From positions 44,281,172 through 44,345,171 of the forward strand of contig CM075857.1 of assembly GCA_037975125.1 (NCBI GenBank): a stretch of DNA of 64,000 nt, written 5' to 3'. This stretch comes from Latrodectus hesperus. Its lineage: Eukaryota; Arthropoda; Arachnida; Araneae; Theridiidae. Made by a program: the position numbers and the translations under genes. Positions 45,608-60,700 of this stretch are shown here, piece by piece; the stretch's first letter is position 1; each line of letters starts with the position of its first letter. The notes under the pieces were generated by a model that searched no databases, was not told the DNA's origin, and saw nothing but the letters and a program-made list of their open reading frames with translations.

Positions 45608-48600
45608 CTAATTAATAATATAGTATTAAGCCAGACATGTATTCAATATAATGGAATATTATGTGCATAATTATCAATGAATAAAATATGTTTTATATAA
45701 TTTTAATGTGAAACTGAAAAAAAAATTTGCACATTAAATTATTCAGATCAAAAACATTTATGCACAGAAAATTTAGATCATATAAAACATGATTGCTTTG
45801 TGCTAGGCTTTATCATGTACATAAAATCACATTCATATTACTTATATGTTATTTAATTATTTGAGAATGTTCAAATATTAAATAAGCATATTTATAATCT
45901 ACTTATTTTTATCGACAAAAAAAGAGGGGACTATACTTATTTAAAATTCAGAGAAAGTTGAAAGGAACCATCTACTACAAATATTTTGACTTTATTATAG
46001 CAACACAGCTGAGGGATTATGTTTAGGAATTACTTTTATTATCTATATAAAACTGTAGTTTTGGACTCCACATAAAGTTCAAGGTAAATGACACTCTCTG
46101 GCTCTTAAACCAAATCTTATTTGCGTGATTATCTAGATAATCATTCTAAATAAAAAAAAAATAAAGCATTTGATAGATATAAAAAATTATTTTCAATAAC
46201 CATGCAATTCATCGCTATTTTCTTGCAACTCCCAAAATATATTTAACGGCTAATAACACAAAATGAATGTAATTTCAATTACAAAATGGAAAAAAATTAC
46301 CATTTCTTAATATCTTTGACCATTTTTTTTCCTTCTCTTGAGGGTGTTGTATTGCTGATAGAGTTTCAGTGGCTTTTGCTGTAATGTCATACTTTTTCCA
46401 CATTTTGCATTTGTAATAAACTGAACCTACTTCTTCAATCAGTTTTTAATATCTAATAACATGAAATTCTTTTTTACAGCCATCATGCTAAATTTTTAAT
46501 TTAACATTACTATTTCTCATTTTTGACAGTTTCATTTTAATCTTTGCATAGATTTTTAATAGAAAACATGAATAAAGTTTACAGCAAAATAAGTGAAACT
46601 AAAGTCTTTAGCCTTAATGAACTCACTTTATCAGCCAGGAATTTATGTAACTAAAAGGCAAATAAGAATACATCCATAATGATTGATGGGATAATTATAA
46701 AAATTACTTCCTAATAATTGTATAGTTTCATATAAAGAAATTATCTCTTATATATCTTAATTGTTAACTTTTTTATATTTTTATGAAAAGTTTTACAGTT
46801 TTAAGAATTATCAATTTACACATCTGCTAAATATAGGCAGAAAGAAATGACTAAACAAAAAAAAAAACATATTTAAAAAAGAATGTAATAGAATATTTGA
46901 TGCAGAAAATTATAGAAAAGAACTGTAAAAACCATAAGGACAGCAATAATGCTAAAAAATTTCTTTCAAAAATATATTACATACATAACAAAGGTTAGAA
47001 AATTTTTTATTTATACTCAATTTTTTTTAATTAAGCGAACTAAAAATCTGTTATTGTCTAGTATCTATTAAGTCTTCAAATTTAGTATCGTGAGTATTTA
47101 TCTGAATTTAACTGGAGGTGAGGGAACAAATACATCTTAAACAGATGATAACACTTTCAATTTACAAATTATCTAATCATATTAATGTTATATCAATTAA
47201 AATTTTTTATTCCAGGTTCACTTAGCGAGCATTGAGAGCATATATATATCAAATTTGCAATTTCGATTATCTTCCTAATTGAAATTTGTGAAATGTACAA
47301 AAGAAAATATTCAGAACATCATTCTAGATTTTTTTATGGTAGACGTGTAACCATTTAGAGAAAAGATTTCTAGGAGATAAAGGATGAACTCGAATTAAGG
47401 TACATTCATTTTCTAGATGATGTTATAAATATAACTGCTGACGACACTTATAAAGCACGAACATCCACTGCTCTAAGCTTTAAAAATCCAGGAGTAATTT
47501 GATCAATACTGGTTCATATTTATAGGGCACTAGGAGAAAATCTGAAAAACTCCAAGCACACATCCTGACAGACATGTTTATGCAAGTCTTCCAGGAGATT
47601 GAGGAGATTCTTTTCATTGATAGAAACCATACTCACCAGTCATAAAAGAAAACACATGAAAAACTAATTAACTACCCTGACAGACAGGCATGAATAAAAC
47701 TAAAATGAAACATCCCTCTTTTATTGTTCAACAATGGATCGGCTTATTAAAAAATCGATTATTCAATCACATGAATGAGATGAGATATTTTGGAAATCCT
47801 ATCTCCAATAATTTTTTCTGATTATTTTACTCTTTAGTTAAAATATCTGTGTTATATATACATATCACAATGCATGAATGATACATTTTTCTCTCCCATG
47901 AAAAATTCTTATTTGGATGTTTTTAATGTGTACCATTTTTATAATCATTGTCAATTTATTAATTGTAATTCTGAAGTAGAAGAAAGCAAAAGGTTTCCAC
48001 ACCCTCCTCTTTCTGAAAAGTATTTAGTTATCTTTATAACTTTGTGATTTTTTAATATGTGATTGTTTAAAATATTTAATTCCCCTTTATTCAAACGATA
48101 AGAATGTAGATCTTTTTATGTTACATACTGTATTTTAAGAAAAACATCTTCATACAAATTTATTTTCAATATTTCAATCTTATAAATTATAATAATGAAA
48201 TTCACTTTTATAAAGTATGAACAATTAAAATAATCATTTTTTAAATTTCTGTAAAATTTAATATAATATATAAAATATTGGATAAAATAGTAGTTTAATT
48301 TTATTCATCTTCAAATCAATCTTAAAGAAAACTTTGGTTTGGTTTGTTTGTTTGTCGCTCAACGGTCATTTTTTGCACACGAGAGCTATTTAGACCGGGA
48401 CCTACGGTTTAAAATGGATTCCGAACCACTACAAACATCCATGCCCAAGATGGGATTTGAACCAATGAACTGTTAAACCGAAGGCAAGAGCGCTAACCAT
48501 TCAGCTGCCAGCTCGACCTTAAAGAAAACTATTTTAATGCAAAACTGTACCCCAAAAAATTACCCAATTACTGCCTGAATAACTGAGTAATTTCTTGGGA

Positions 48601-51600
48601 AGATTTTTGTTAGCAAGTTAACAAAGCCTTTTTTGAGTAATATTATCAGAAACATAATTTAATAATAACAAATGAAATTTGAATAAATAAAAAAATCTAA
48701 TTTTTCTGAATATTTCAATTTTACATAATTAATCTCTCTGATTTTTTGCTCATTTTATTTTTCTAAGCAAAAACATATGAAAGACTCTTTGTTCTTAATT
48801 TGCAAATACTAAAAAAATATGTGTAACATTTAGTTGAATATTAGGATTCAAAACTCTATCAATATTTTTTAAAAGCAATTGCTAATAAATGAAATTTCAA
48901 TAAAAAATGTTAACTTAAAAAATTTGCTAGAACAAACCTAAATGATTTCCAGATTAATACATGCATATGTATTTTCTTTCAATGTCGTATAAAAGATGCA
49001 TTTTATGTATTTATAATTCAAAATTATGCCTTTTCATATTATTGCCAAATACAGATTTAGGAAAATATAAAGGATCTTCACAACTTAAAATTAAAGAAAA
49101 TTTATAAGTTTAAAAATATATTATACAATTATAATTTATAATATAGCTAGAAACATTAATTTACATAAAACTTTAATAAAATCAGCAAAAAAATATATTA
49201 CCTTCATAAAATCAAACGCATATCCTATTGGCTTACTATTAGAATCTTTCAAAACAGGTATCGCTAAATATCTCTTACTAAAATGGGTCATTATTGTGTG
49301 TTGAGCATTCATTCTTTCTGATATATCAATAACTTGTGATGGTGTACTGAAAGAAAATAAACGTATGGTTAAGCTATGCTTACATAATATTGCAAAATGA
49401 ATCTGTATATAAAACTATCATCATAGTTTCTATCTAAAGGTAGAGAATTAAATGAAATGAAATCATAAACCAATAGTCAAACTAAGAGTTAACATTTATA
49501 TTTGATTTAAAAAATTACTATACTTCCCCAAACTTACATTACTTATACAAATGTAAATTAATTTCTTTTATTAATATAATTTTAATCGGGAACTGTAAAC
49601 TCTTAGAAAAAAAGACAAATTATAATAGGAAATTTTAGATGTATAATTGAAATTTTTACACCTCAAAATTTACTAAAATATATTTAAATAAAAGTTAAAC
49701 ATGAATAAAAGCAGTACCATTCACCTAGCAAAGTTTTACTATAATAATGAATAGGTCAAAAATTTTTTACAACCAAAATATTTTAAATGTTCAGTCACAT
49801 TCTTTACTTAGAAATAATAAATTTCGATATAATATTCAAAAACATTTTGTAAAAAATATTCTTTTACTGGTTAAAAATGAATTTTTTCTGATATGGAATA
49901 TTTTTAATGAAAATCATCACTTTGATATTTTAATTAGATATCTAATCTCTTTAAATTACATAATGCAATCAAAATGAAATATCATTAAAATAACAATTTT
50001 TAAAGAATTCATTAAGCACAGAATAAAATGAGAAACAAATTATATTATAATTAAATAAGCAAACACTCAATCATGAGAATATATACCAATGTTTTCTCAT
50101 TACAGCTTCATTAGCACATCCATCTTCTAGAGTGGCTTCATGAATGAGTAATGTACAATTTTCACCTACAGAAAGATATTCATAACCATATTATTGAAAA
50201 ACTTTACAAAAGAGATGATGAAATATTTATTGTAATTTTTATGACAGCAAATATTTCCTCATCTCTTTGAATTACATAATTATTCTAAATTTATCAAAAT
50301 GCATACATTTAAATGAAAATATTTTAAAGATATATTTTAGTAATAAAATATTATTTATAAATACAATGATTTCATAAATAACTAATAGTTACAGTTTATA
50401 ATCTGAATCCTAAGCATATTGCCATGAATGATAAAATGATGAATTTAATAACAATCTCCTATTCTTTCAATTTAGAATTTTTTTATTAGAATTTAAAATA
50501 GAACGTTTAATACAAGATAATATATGAACTTTTGTTGAAGTTCTTACAATAAATCAATGAAAATGAATTCAATGAGAAAAAAAGCAATAAATGCAAAGCA
50601 GATATTTTCAGAAATATTGGAAAAAATTATTTCTGTGGAAAAATATTTAATTATTTTTTAAAACTATTATATTAATTTTTAAAAACAAAACAACTAAAAT
50701 TTACCAGCATCAATTAAACTCTGACAAGGTGCAGTGTCTCCAGAAAAAACAATCTTCCAATTACCTGTCTTCAAAACAATACCATAAGCATCAACACAAT
50801 GCTTCACAGGTACAGTTTCAATCTAATTAAAAATATAAAATCAATCAGGATAAATAATTAAAAATAAATGAATTTCAAAAAATGTATGAGTAAAAAAATT
50901 AAGATACATATAAAAAATAAAATCATTTAATAAATAATATAAAAGTAATAAATATATTAAGAGTTATTTTTAAGATTTTATATCTATTCCTCAAAAGTTT
51001 TTGTAGACAGATAATAGAAGAATGCAATATAATTATTGATGCATGCAGCAATCAAGAGACATAATAATATAAAACATTCATTGGAATGAGTACTATGAGT
51101 TCCAATGGTAGGACAGTAGTTTCAGAATGGAAGATTCAGGGTTTGATCCCTGTAGCTGTTAAAACTATAATTTGACACAAAAAATATTTTTCTTTAAATT
51201 TTCCACTAAAAAATTCTGAGTCATAATTTCTCTATTTGTGCTAAGGAATCAATATAATTGTAATCCTGTCTTTTCTGCTAGTGTTAGGTCAGTGGTTAAG
51301 TGACTGAGTTAAATTTAAATGTAAAAAATTTAAAGAGAACTAAGCATACTAAATTTTAAAGAAAAAGTAAAATGAATTGAGAAGATTGAGACAAATTGTA
51401 ATATCAAAAATAATGAATATTGCTTCTTGAAAAAAGAATACTGACGATTGTTGTCTTTTCACTGAATACATTATTCGTGATTTAAGAACCCAATTCAAAT
51501 TCATGAAAAGTACAATTCAAATACTGATCCAAGAACAAAAGGAGAAAACATGTACATTATTTTACCTAATTAGCGATGATACATTTATTCCAATTTTAAT

Positions 51601-54600
51601 ATACAAAAAGTGGAGAAACATCGAATAAAATATCCTTCTGCAGCAAAAATTTTAGATAATGCAAAATTAATATAAATTGATTATTTCAATCTTACTGCAG
51701 GTTGACTAAAGAAATTTAAACATAAAAACAATACTTGAAAATGTAGATACAAAAAAATCGTCCTTGTTATTTATAAAAAATATGTCAAATATTGATAAAT
51801 TTATTTTACATTTAAATGCCCTCTGAATAAAAAAAACAATAAAAAGCAAACAGTTTCTTACATAAAATTAGACAATAAATGATTGACTGCATTATTCTGA
51901 GCAACTGCTTTAGAATTGGAAATTTTGAAATAGAGGGTCCATGAACTAATGGCTCTAGAGCTAATGTCTGCCATTTGTAAAATAAATTAATAAAAATTTT
52001 GCAGCTTCAAAATCTTTTTAAAATGTAAATTCTATTTTGAGACATCCAAAATTCTACTGAAAGACAAAACACTTTGATGCTTATATATGAAATTAACATA
52101 TACAATATTTGCTTATAGAGAAGAACTAATTAAAATCATTTACATATATATTTTTTTGGCTAATACTTCTACAAAATTCTTGCTTAATTTGTGAAGCAAG
52201 TTAAATAAACCTATAATAGAAAATAGTAACTGATCTGAGAAGACAAAAAAGATAGTTATTCCTAAACTTTTATTAACTAATGAATAAACAATAGTTAGGA
52301 AAATTATATTATGCAACTTAGAAAATCAAATTGCCTATATCATAATTTTTTTGGTATCTAAGCATGAAAAATTATCTGCCTAAGAGACCGAAAAATTAAT
52401 TTTTAATTTTATTAACTAATATGACAATTTGTTTATAACTTTTATTAACTAATGCAGAACCTATATTTAGAGAAACAATGTCCAAAACAGGACAAGTTGC
52501 AATGCAATTTTGAAAGCCAAACTACCTATAATTCTAAAACCTAAACTACCAATTTTCTTGGCCTGTAAGCAAGAAAAATTATTTGTTGATAATTGCACAG
52601 TAAAAAAGTAGCAAAACAATAAAATCACTACATAAAAATTACTAACTTCTATAAAAAAAATTCATATTTTAAATAATTGCCTATGAAAGGAATGTTAAAC
52701 TTATTCAGATAATTCAAATTTAAGTTTAGGAAGCTGAATACAAAAAAGACTGGTACCATGAAATAAGCTTTAAATAATTTTATAAAGAATTTCATATCAT
52801 GGACAATTAAATCATTAAACAAATTAATTGTTTCTTTTGCTCATCATTGAATCATGAAATTGACAAATATTCCCTTCTGATACAACACATAGTTTTTAGC
52901 AAACAGTGAAAAAAATTTTCTAGTAAAAAATCAAGAAAAATTTATACATGAACACAATTAAAATTTAAATTTTTTTCATCATAAATTGAGCATGGATTAT
53001 TTGAGCTTTTATTCTTGAATTACTGTTATAATCCTTAATAAGCTGAAACTTTTTTGAAACAATCAAATGTAACTAATAGCACATATGTATAATAACAAAA
53101 CTTTAAAAAAGAAAAAAAAAAGAAAACACACACACAGACATATCTATTTAAGATAATAAGAAAAAGCTGCTGTACCTCAATATCTCCAATAAAAGATTGC
53201 AATTTTTTTAATTTATCAATAGTTCTAAGTTGACCAGTAAGATATTTGCAAATGAAGACCCTAAATAAATTTTGTATCAAGATTTTTATTTTGAGACATA
53301 ATAAATAATTTAATGAAGAAAAACTTTGCAATTAGAAATAAAAAAATCAGAATCTTAATACAAGAGACATACATTTTGAAACAAAACAAATGAAAAATAT
53401 TATGAAGGCAAGATATAACTGAAATATATTATAAATTATAACATTTGCAAATGGAATTAATAATTTTTTAAATACTCTTTTTACAAATAATAAGTATTGT
53501 TTATATAATTGCAGTCAAGATAGATGTTTAAAAAATGTACATATTTAATAACTTATGGTAATACAAATACCTAAAATTATACCATTAAGATTGCTGAAAA
53601 TAGAACGTATGAGTGAAAAATGTTGTCTTATTATCATTTCACAGGGAGTGAAAATAAAATCATTATGTAATTAGACTTACAATGTAGGTATAACATAAAA
53701 TATATGTTAACTGTAATTTAAAACTCTTCTTCATAAATCATAGTCAGAAGAGTTTCTTTAGAAATTTCACTTGAGATTGATAAGTATAATGATAAACTTT
53801 TTAAATGTTTTTCCAATTTTTACTTGTGTTGAAAATTAAATTAAGCAAGTTAATTTGAAAAAGAATAATTCTTTTTCAACTTACTCATCTTTACTCAAAG
53901 TATTCACTTTAAATTAATATATGTATCAAAAACTGTGGGATCTTTGATTGAATTTTAAATAAACTAAACTAATGTATATTATTCAAATAAACTGAATAGC
54001 AGTAAAATTTAACAGAATATCCAAATCTAATTTTGTATATGATAATCTTTTAAGTTCTTTGGAGAAAAAACTAGTCAATTTTTGTAAATTTCAAAATTTA
54101 ATAGTAATTTACCAATCATTGGGATTTTAACACACAAAAACAAATTTTTTTCGAATGAAAAAGTACTTCCTTTATACAAAAAAGTTTCTTATAATATCCA
54201 AATTACATAAATCATTTACAACATTTCTTAAAACACAAAATAAGACAAATTACTAAAACTACAAATTTTTAGAAATTTCAATATGCTTAGCAAATATATA
54301 TTGTTGCTCATTGAACATATAATTTCAGCTCATACTACTGATTCTATAAGAAAAAAAACTATTTATGGTACATTCATTTCCTGGAAGCTGCTGTAGGTAT
54401 AATATATGATGTTTTAGATATAGATAAAATACTTTATAACCTTAGACTTATTCATAAAAGCATGAGAATAAAATCTCAGAAAGATATGAACATACAGAAT
54501 AAACCTACAAGATAAAATACAGATGAAAAATCTTTTATTTTCATTAGCATTTAAAGAAATAAATAATAAATATAATATTTTTAGATAATGAAAACATTTT

Positions 54601-57600
54601 TAGCATCTTATGTTAAGGTGATCTCGACCTAAAAAATTTATGTTGGGTTCTATCCATTCATTAAAGGGAAACATTTAAAATAATTTTACCATTTTTTTGA
54701 TTTACTTAAAAATACAATTGCATTTAAAATAAAACTAATAAGTTAATTACATTAGGTAATAAACAAAGAACTTTGTTATAATTTGAGTTCGCATACTATT
54801 TTGTAACTAAAAAAAGCTTTTTTTTTAGTATATAAAACATAATTTTCTTTTACATCAGAAATATTTAAACAAAATATACCAAATTCATAAATAAATATAA
54901 TAGTGACACTAATTTCTACATTTTTATCAATAAAATATACTAGTTTAACATTAGATCTTACCTCACTTTTGGATAAAGAGGCTCATATAGCTCAGAATAT
55001 ATTCGAAGAAATTCAAGAACTTTAAAAGGCAAAATAACAGCAAGCGGTTGATAAGGTTGACGAATTTTCTGGAAGGCATCAATTCGTGATTTTATAAGTT
55101 GGAATAAGCCCTGAAATCATGTGAGTCTTACATAAATCTCATCAAATATAAGCTTTATATAAATAAATATATGTAATTTTTAAAAAAATTTATATAAAAG
55201 GTTCAAATAATGAAAGCACACTTTATGATAAATAATAAGCAAGATTTTTATTTCAATTATAAGACCAACATAATCGAATTCTCAGTTTTTTATGAAATAA
55301 ATAATTTAGTAAAACAATAAAAATTCTTTACAAGGAGAAATGATTGATAAACTCAAAATATTAATATTTAAAACATTCAACTAAGAAATAACTAATTAGG
55401 TGAATATTCAAATTATTAACAAAAACTAAAAATTGCAATATCAGAGAAAACGTTTAATATTGGTAGATCTTAATATTGGTAGTAGAAATTTTAGAAAAAG
55501 AAAAAAACAGTTTATTTTTTATTTTACTTGCCAGTTTTATAAGAGAAAATGAATATCATAAAAAATCATTTGCAACAAACAGTATATAGAGAATCACAAA
55601 CACAAGTAAGAGAACATCTTATATATTTAAATCACAAAAAGTGTAACTATTACTATTACAAGTTTTCAAATGTGATCTTAAAAAATATAATGCAGCAATT
55701 GTACCATTGTCTTTAAGCCTGGAAAGTAATTTCGTGCAAAAATTACCACCTATCGAAAATGCTTTTTCAGCATCTATGCTAGTTGGTTTTACTGTTAGGT
55801 ACTTGATATACTTTTTAATGGTATCTACCTCTACATTTTTCATCTTCAAATAAATCAATTTCTTGTAGAATGATTTTGGATTTAACTGATTGCTGTATTG
55901 TGTTTTGGTTTGTTGCAATATTTTTAGTTATTGCTAACTCTAATTTTTATTCAAAAGACAATTTCTTTTCATAATTGACGTTAGTATTATTATCATTTTC
56001 GGTAACTGTACTGAATTCTTTTAAATGTTTGTAAATAAAAAATTTGAAGAAAATTTACTATAAACTTAATCAAATTTGAATTGGTTAATCTCTTTTCTTT
56101 TTTCATTTTCCTTTACTGTAAAACATATTTTTACTTTGACATGCCTTTATTCTGTTGGATTTTTCAATGTAATATATAATTTTTCAGATAATGTGTGTAG
56201 TTTTTTTAATAACTGTAACATAGAGTTCTGGATATTAAGTGAAATTCACTATTGGAAGAATTATTCTGCATGTTTCTTTAAAGATATTCTTATTCGTTAT
56301 TATGAGTTAATTATGAATATATATAATAATTCTGAAAAATATTTTGAACATGCAAATACAATGTGATTACAAACTCACAAGTTTAAAAACATTGAATTTT
56401 TTTTAAATATTATGCCCATTTGTTCATAAGTACAACCTTGTTTTCACAGATATGAATATCAGACTATGAATCTTGATCATGGACTGTACCACTCTGAGCT
56501 GTAATAGGACAGTTTTGGTAGCCTTTTTGGATGATTCACACTTTATCGTTTCTCTAGACTGTATGATGCAACTTTGTATTCACTGTCTAATTAATTTTGC
56601 TCATTTGGAGACATAAAAGCAAAAACATATATTAATTTGCAATGTTGGTAACCCTTAAACATAGAGTGGAGACAATTTAAAAAAATTTCTAGTGAATGTC
56701 ACACAGACGGCATTTAAATTTATGAATAATACCAATGTATTACAAAATTGTAGAAATGGCTCAAATGCCAGTAATTGGTATCTTGGTATTGCAAACCCAA
56801 ACAAAAATGTACCAGCAAAATGTTCATATCTTCTAAAGATAATAATTGAAAGAATTTTTTAATTTTGCCAGAAGTGTTAATTAGTATAAATTCTTAAAAA
56901 CCATTATAATCTGTGATTCATAAATAGTTTTATTTTGCAAGTATAAAAATTTAAGAGTAATACGAATTTACTTATATATGATATAAAAAGTGAAAGAAGT
57001 TTAAATAGCATATAAAAAACAAGCATTTTAATTTTGTCAAATATTCTTTAAGATATTTCATTAAATAATATCGCTCAAATTTTATAAAAAAATATATTTT
57101 GAACATGAAAGCATCTAAGGTAAATCTATTCTTGAACATTTTATAATTTCCCTAAATTTTATACATGAAATATTTAAATATATGAAATGAGAAATATTTT
57201 CTAGGTACATATATTACAAATGCATATACTTTTTACACTTCTGCATTTTTGATTTATAGAAACATTATTAGTGTTCAAATTACATGAGACTTGAACTTAT
57301 AATAATAAAGGCTTTCACTTAATGAGCAAGGAATAAAAAATGCTTTTACTTAGTGAGCAAAATTTTTCTAAATCGTTTCAAATAAATTACAACACTTTGT
57401 TTTTAACAAAAAATTAAAAGTTACTTAATATGTACTAAATCATGTAATAAATAAAAAATGTTAATTAATTAATTAAGATCTAAGTATATTTAAAAAAATA
57501 TGAAAATGAAAACAAATATGTGAATGAAAAAATATAATATACATTATTTTAACAGACAATCAATTTTAATAAATAATATAAATAAATATTTTCCTGCAAA

Positions 57601-57722
57601 AGTTTATTTACATACCTTTTACTTAAAACAAATTTCTCTGTTAGAAAATCAAATAATAAACAAATACATATATATATATATATAGATATATATATACATA
57701 TATATCTATCATATAGATATAT

Positions 57723-57774
<52 letters not shown>

Positions 57775-60700
57775 GAACAATATTAAGAACAATTATAATC
57801 TCTTAATTACAACATTGACTAATGTACAGAAATGTTGTTAGTTCTGGAAAACTGACATCACAAAAATATAAAATTTTGATTGCTATTCACATTAATTTTT
57901 TAGAATAATCCAAGTGTTGTTAGTTTTTCAGATAGTTCATATAATTTTTTTATAATTTATATTTATAATATTTTTATTAAAGTTTAAAATAAATCAAACA
58001 ACCAGTTCAATTAAATTTGATTCAATATAAAATTAAACTTAAAACTTATTACTATTATTTTATATACAATCATATGTATTTCAGGTAAAAAAAAAAAAAA
58101 TGAAGCACAAAAAATACATGGAATATAATAAAAAATTTTAATTTTATACTGTAATACTATTATCAAATACTTGCAACAGTAACAATAGAATTAATATGCT
58201 AAAACACTAAAATAAAAAGATACTAGCAGATTTAATATACATGTCTTTACTCAAGTATAAAGTATAAGTAACTAATATTTTTTTAAATTATAATTTACAT
58301 TCTTATAAAACTTTTGGATTAAATTTAGAAACTATGCATTAATTAGTTTAATTGAAACTTTAATGGATTTAATCCAATTTCTATTTTCTTAATAATGAAG
58401 TTAATAGTTTTATTAAATGGAAGCTTTCATTTAATAATTACAAACATGATGAATAGTTACTGCTGGTCTTTAATAAACATTTTTAAATTGTTGTGAGAAA
58501 AATCATCATCATTAACAGTTTATTTACTATTTTAATTAATTACAAATTAAGAAAATCTGATAAGCAAGAAACAAAGAAAATATATATGTGAATTCTTTTT
58601 AATTCCATAATGAGTAACAAAAATTTAGAAAAAATTTCACTTAAATGCTATCATTTTTTCATTTCCTTATGCATATTTTTAAGTGAAGGAGAAAATTACA
58701 TTGATGTTTTATTCACACCAACCTATAAGTTCTAATATTTCATATTTTATAAAGAGGTTTTCTATGAAAATAAAAAATTAAGTATTCATTAATTATCAAT
58801 TAAGTTTAAAAATAGTTATAATCTTACCTATCATTGTTAAAATTCTTAAAAATAAAAAAAAACGATTTCTATAAAGATATAAAATTATAAAATATAATAT
58901 TACTACATAGTGATCTGTATGAAGATGACTGATGAAGATACAAGATATCTTTCGGAGTTCAGAATTTACATTTTCTAACCCAAAATAACGAACCATTTGC
59001 AATAAAGTTCCTTCACCACAATCAAGTAAAATGCTCTTATTTGAACTAAAAATAAAAACAAAATAATGAATAATTATAAGACACAGTAGCACACAGATAT
59101 TAAATAATTTAATTAAATATTTATAAGGAAAATGAACAGGCATCGAATTTGTTATACGAAAGCAAAGCAAAAATAATATAAGATTTTAATAATACTAATC
59201 TACAATAAAACTTAAAGAAATAATTAAAAATCTTTTCAGATAAATATTTAATGACGATACAATTAAAGAAAAACACTTTTAAAGATAGGAAGTAAAAGTA
59301 TATAACAAAATGATCAGAAAATGTTGTACAATATTCTCATGCAAGCAAATTTCTAAGCAGTTAATGTTGTTGTTGTCGTGTGCCAGCTAGGCTGGCATCA
59401 TGGGGAACATTGCTCCACTTTTCCAATTGAACCATATTTTGGTGTGGAGTCCAAGTTCCTCAGTACACACATGCCATAGGTACACGTTAATAGGGTAGGC
59501 AACCATTCACAACCTATTCATACAAGCAAAGGACAAAGACAGGATAGATAGAGGGAGAACTAAGTAGTTAATAAAATCACTTATTGATAGAAAGATATAT
59601 TCACTAGCATTAAGAGAAAAGATTTGGGAAACTCTACGTAAATATCCTGACAGATATGCATGCAGAAAACTAAAGTGAAATATTCATCTTCCATAGTTCT
59701 ACAATCTCTGGGATCTATTTACAAAATTAATCTTTCAATTGTCAAAGATCACTTTTATTTTTGACATTTATTAGATTTATAAGTCCTATCTCTAATAATT
59801 TCTTACAACAACCTATTCTTTTAAATCTCATAACCAAGATTTATTATTTTAAAATCTCATTTTCAATTATTTTGTTAGTAAAATAATATGAAAAGAAAAT
59901 TAATTTAATCGAGAAATATATAGTGCAAGACATATATACATATTCCAAATATTGTAGGATACTTTTCCCACTAAACGAAAATCTCTGTACTATATTAATC
60001 AAAAATTAAGTGTGAAAAATCAGATCTTAAAGTTATGTTCTCAGACACATCAAATGTTATTTTAAAAACTCTAAGAATATAATATTAAAATATTTAAAAT
60101 AATGAAATAAATTTAATTAATGCAATAAATAAATTGATAAAAAATACATTTGATTGTTTTACAAAAGCTACATTCTTAAGTAAAGAATAATAAATTGATG
60201 AAAATATGAAGGAATAATATTTCATGTGTATATGGCTATAATATATGTTAAAGATCTTTTATTTAAAATACTTTTTATAAAGAAAAGCAAGAAAGCAAAA
60301 TTTAATACACAAATCAAATTTTAGAAAATTCTGATCAGTTATAGATTAGTCAATTAAAAATAATTCATTTAAATATAGTACTTTAGAAAATTATAGGCCT
60401 TTAATAATCAATGATCAAATTAAATTATGTATAAATTGAAACAAACATACATACATAAGTGTATATGCATGCACACACATATTGTAATAAAATAAAAATG
60501 ATATAATAAGTAAAAAAATAAATATTATATTTGAGTGCACATGTAATCTAAGCAAATCCCTTAACAATTGATTTCATATTTAATATTGCAAAAGTTATTA
60601 CTGATTACAAAAACTGATGGCATGAAATCATATATCAAAAATATATATCTTACTTAATATTTAATATGATACCAGTTACATTTCTATAAGGACTAGAAGT

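Noticed and set aside
58796..59170. 124-codon open frame on the - strand as a complete small gene
   Set aside because: It is tRNase Z exon 5 with intron sequence on both sides; the motif continues in the exon at 54962-55110.
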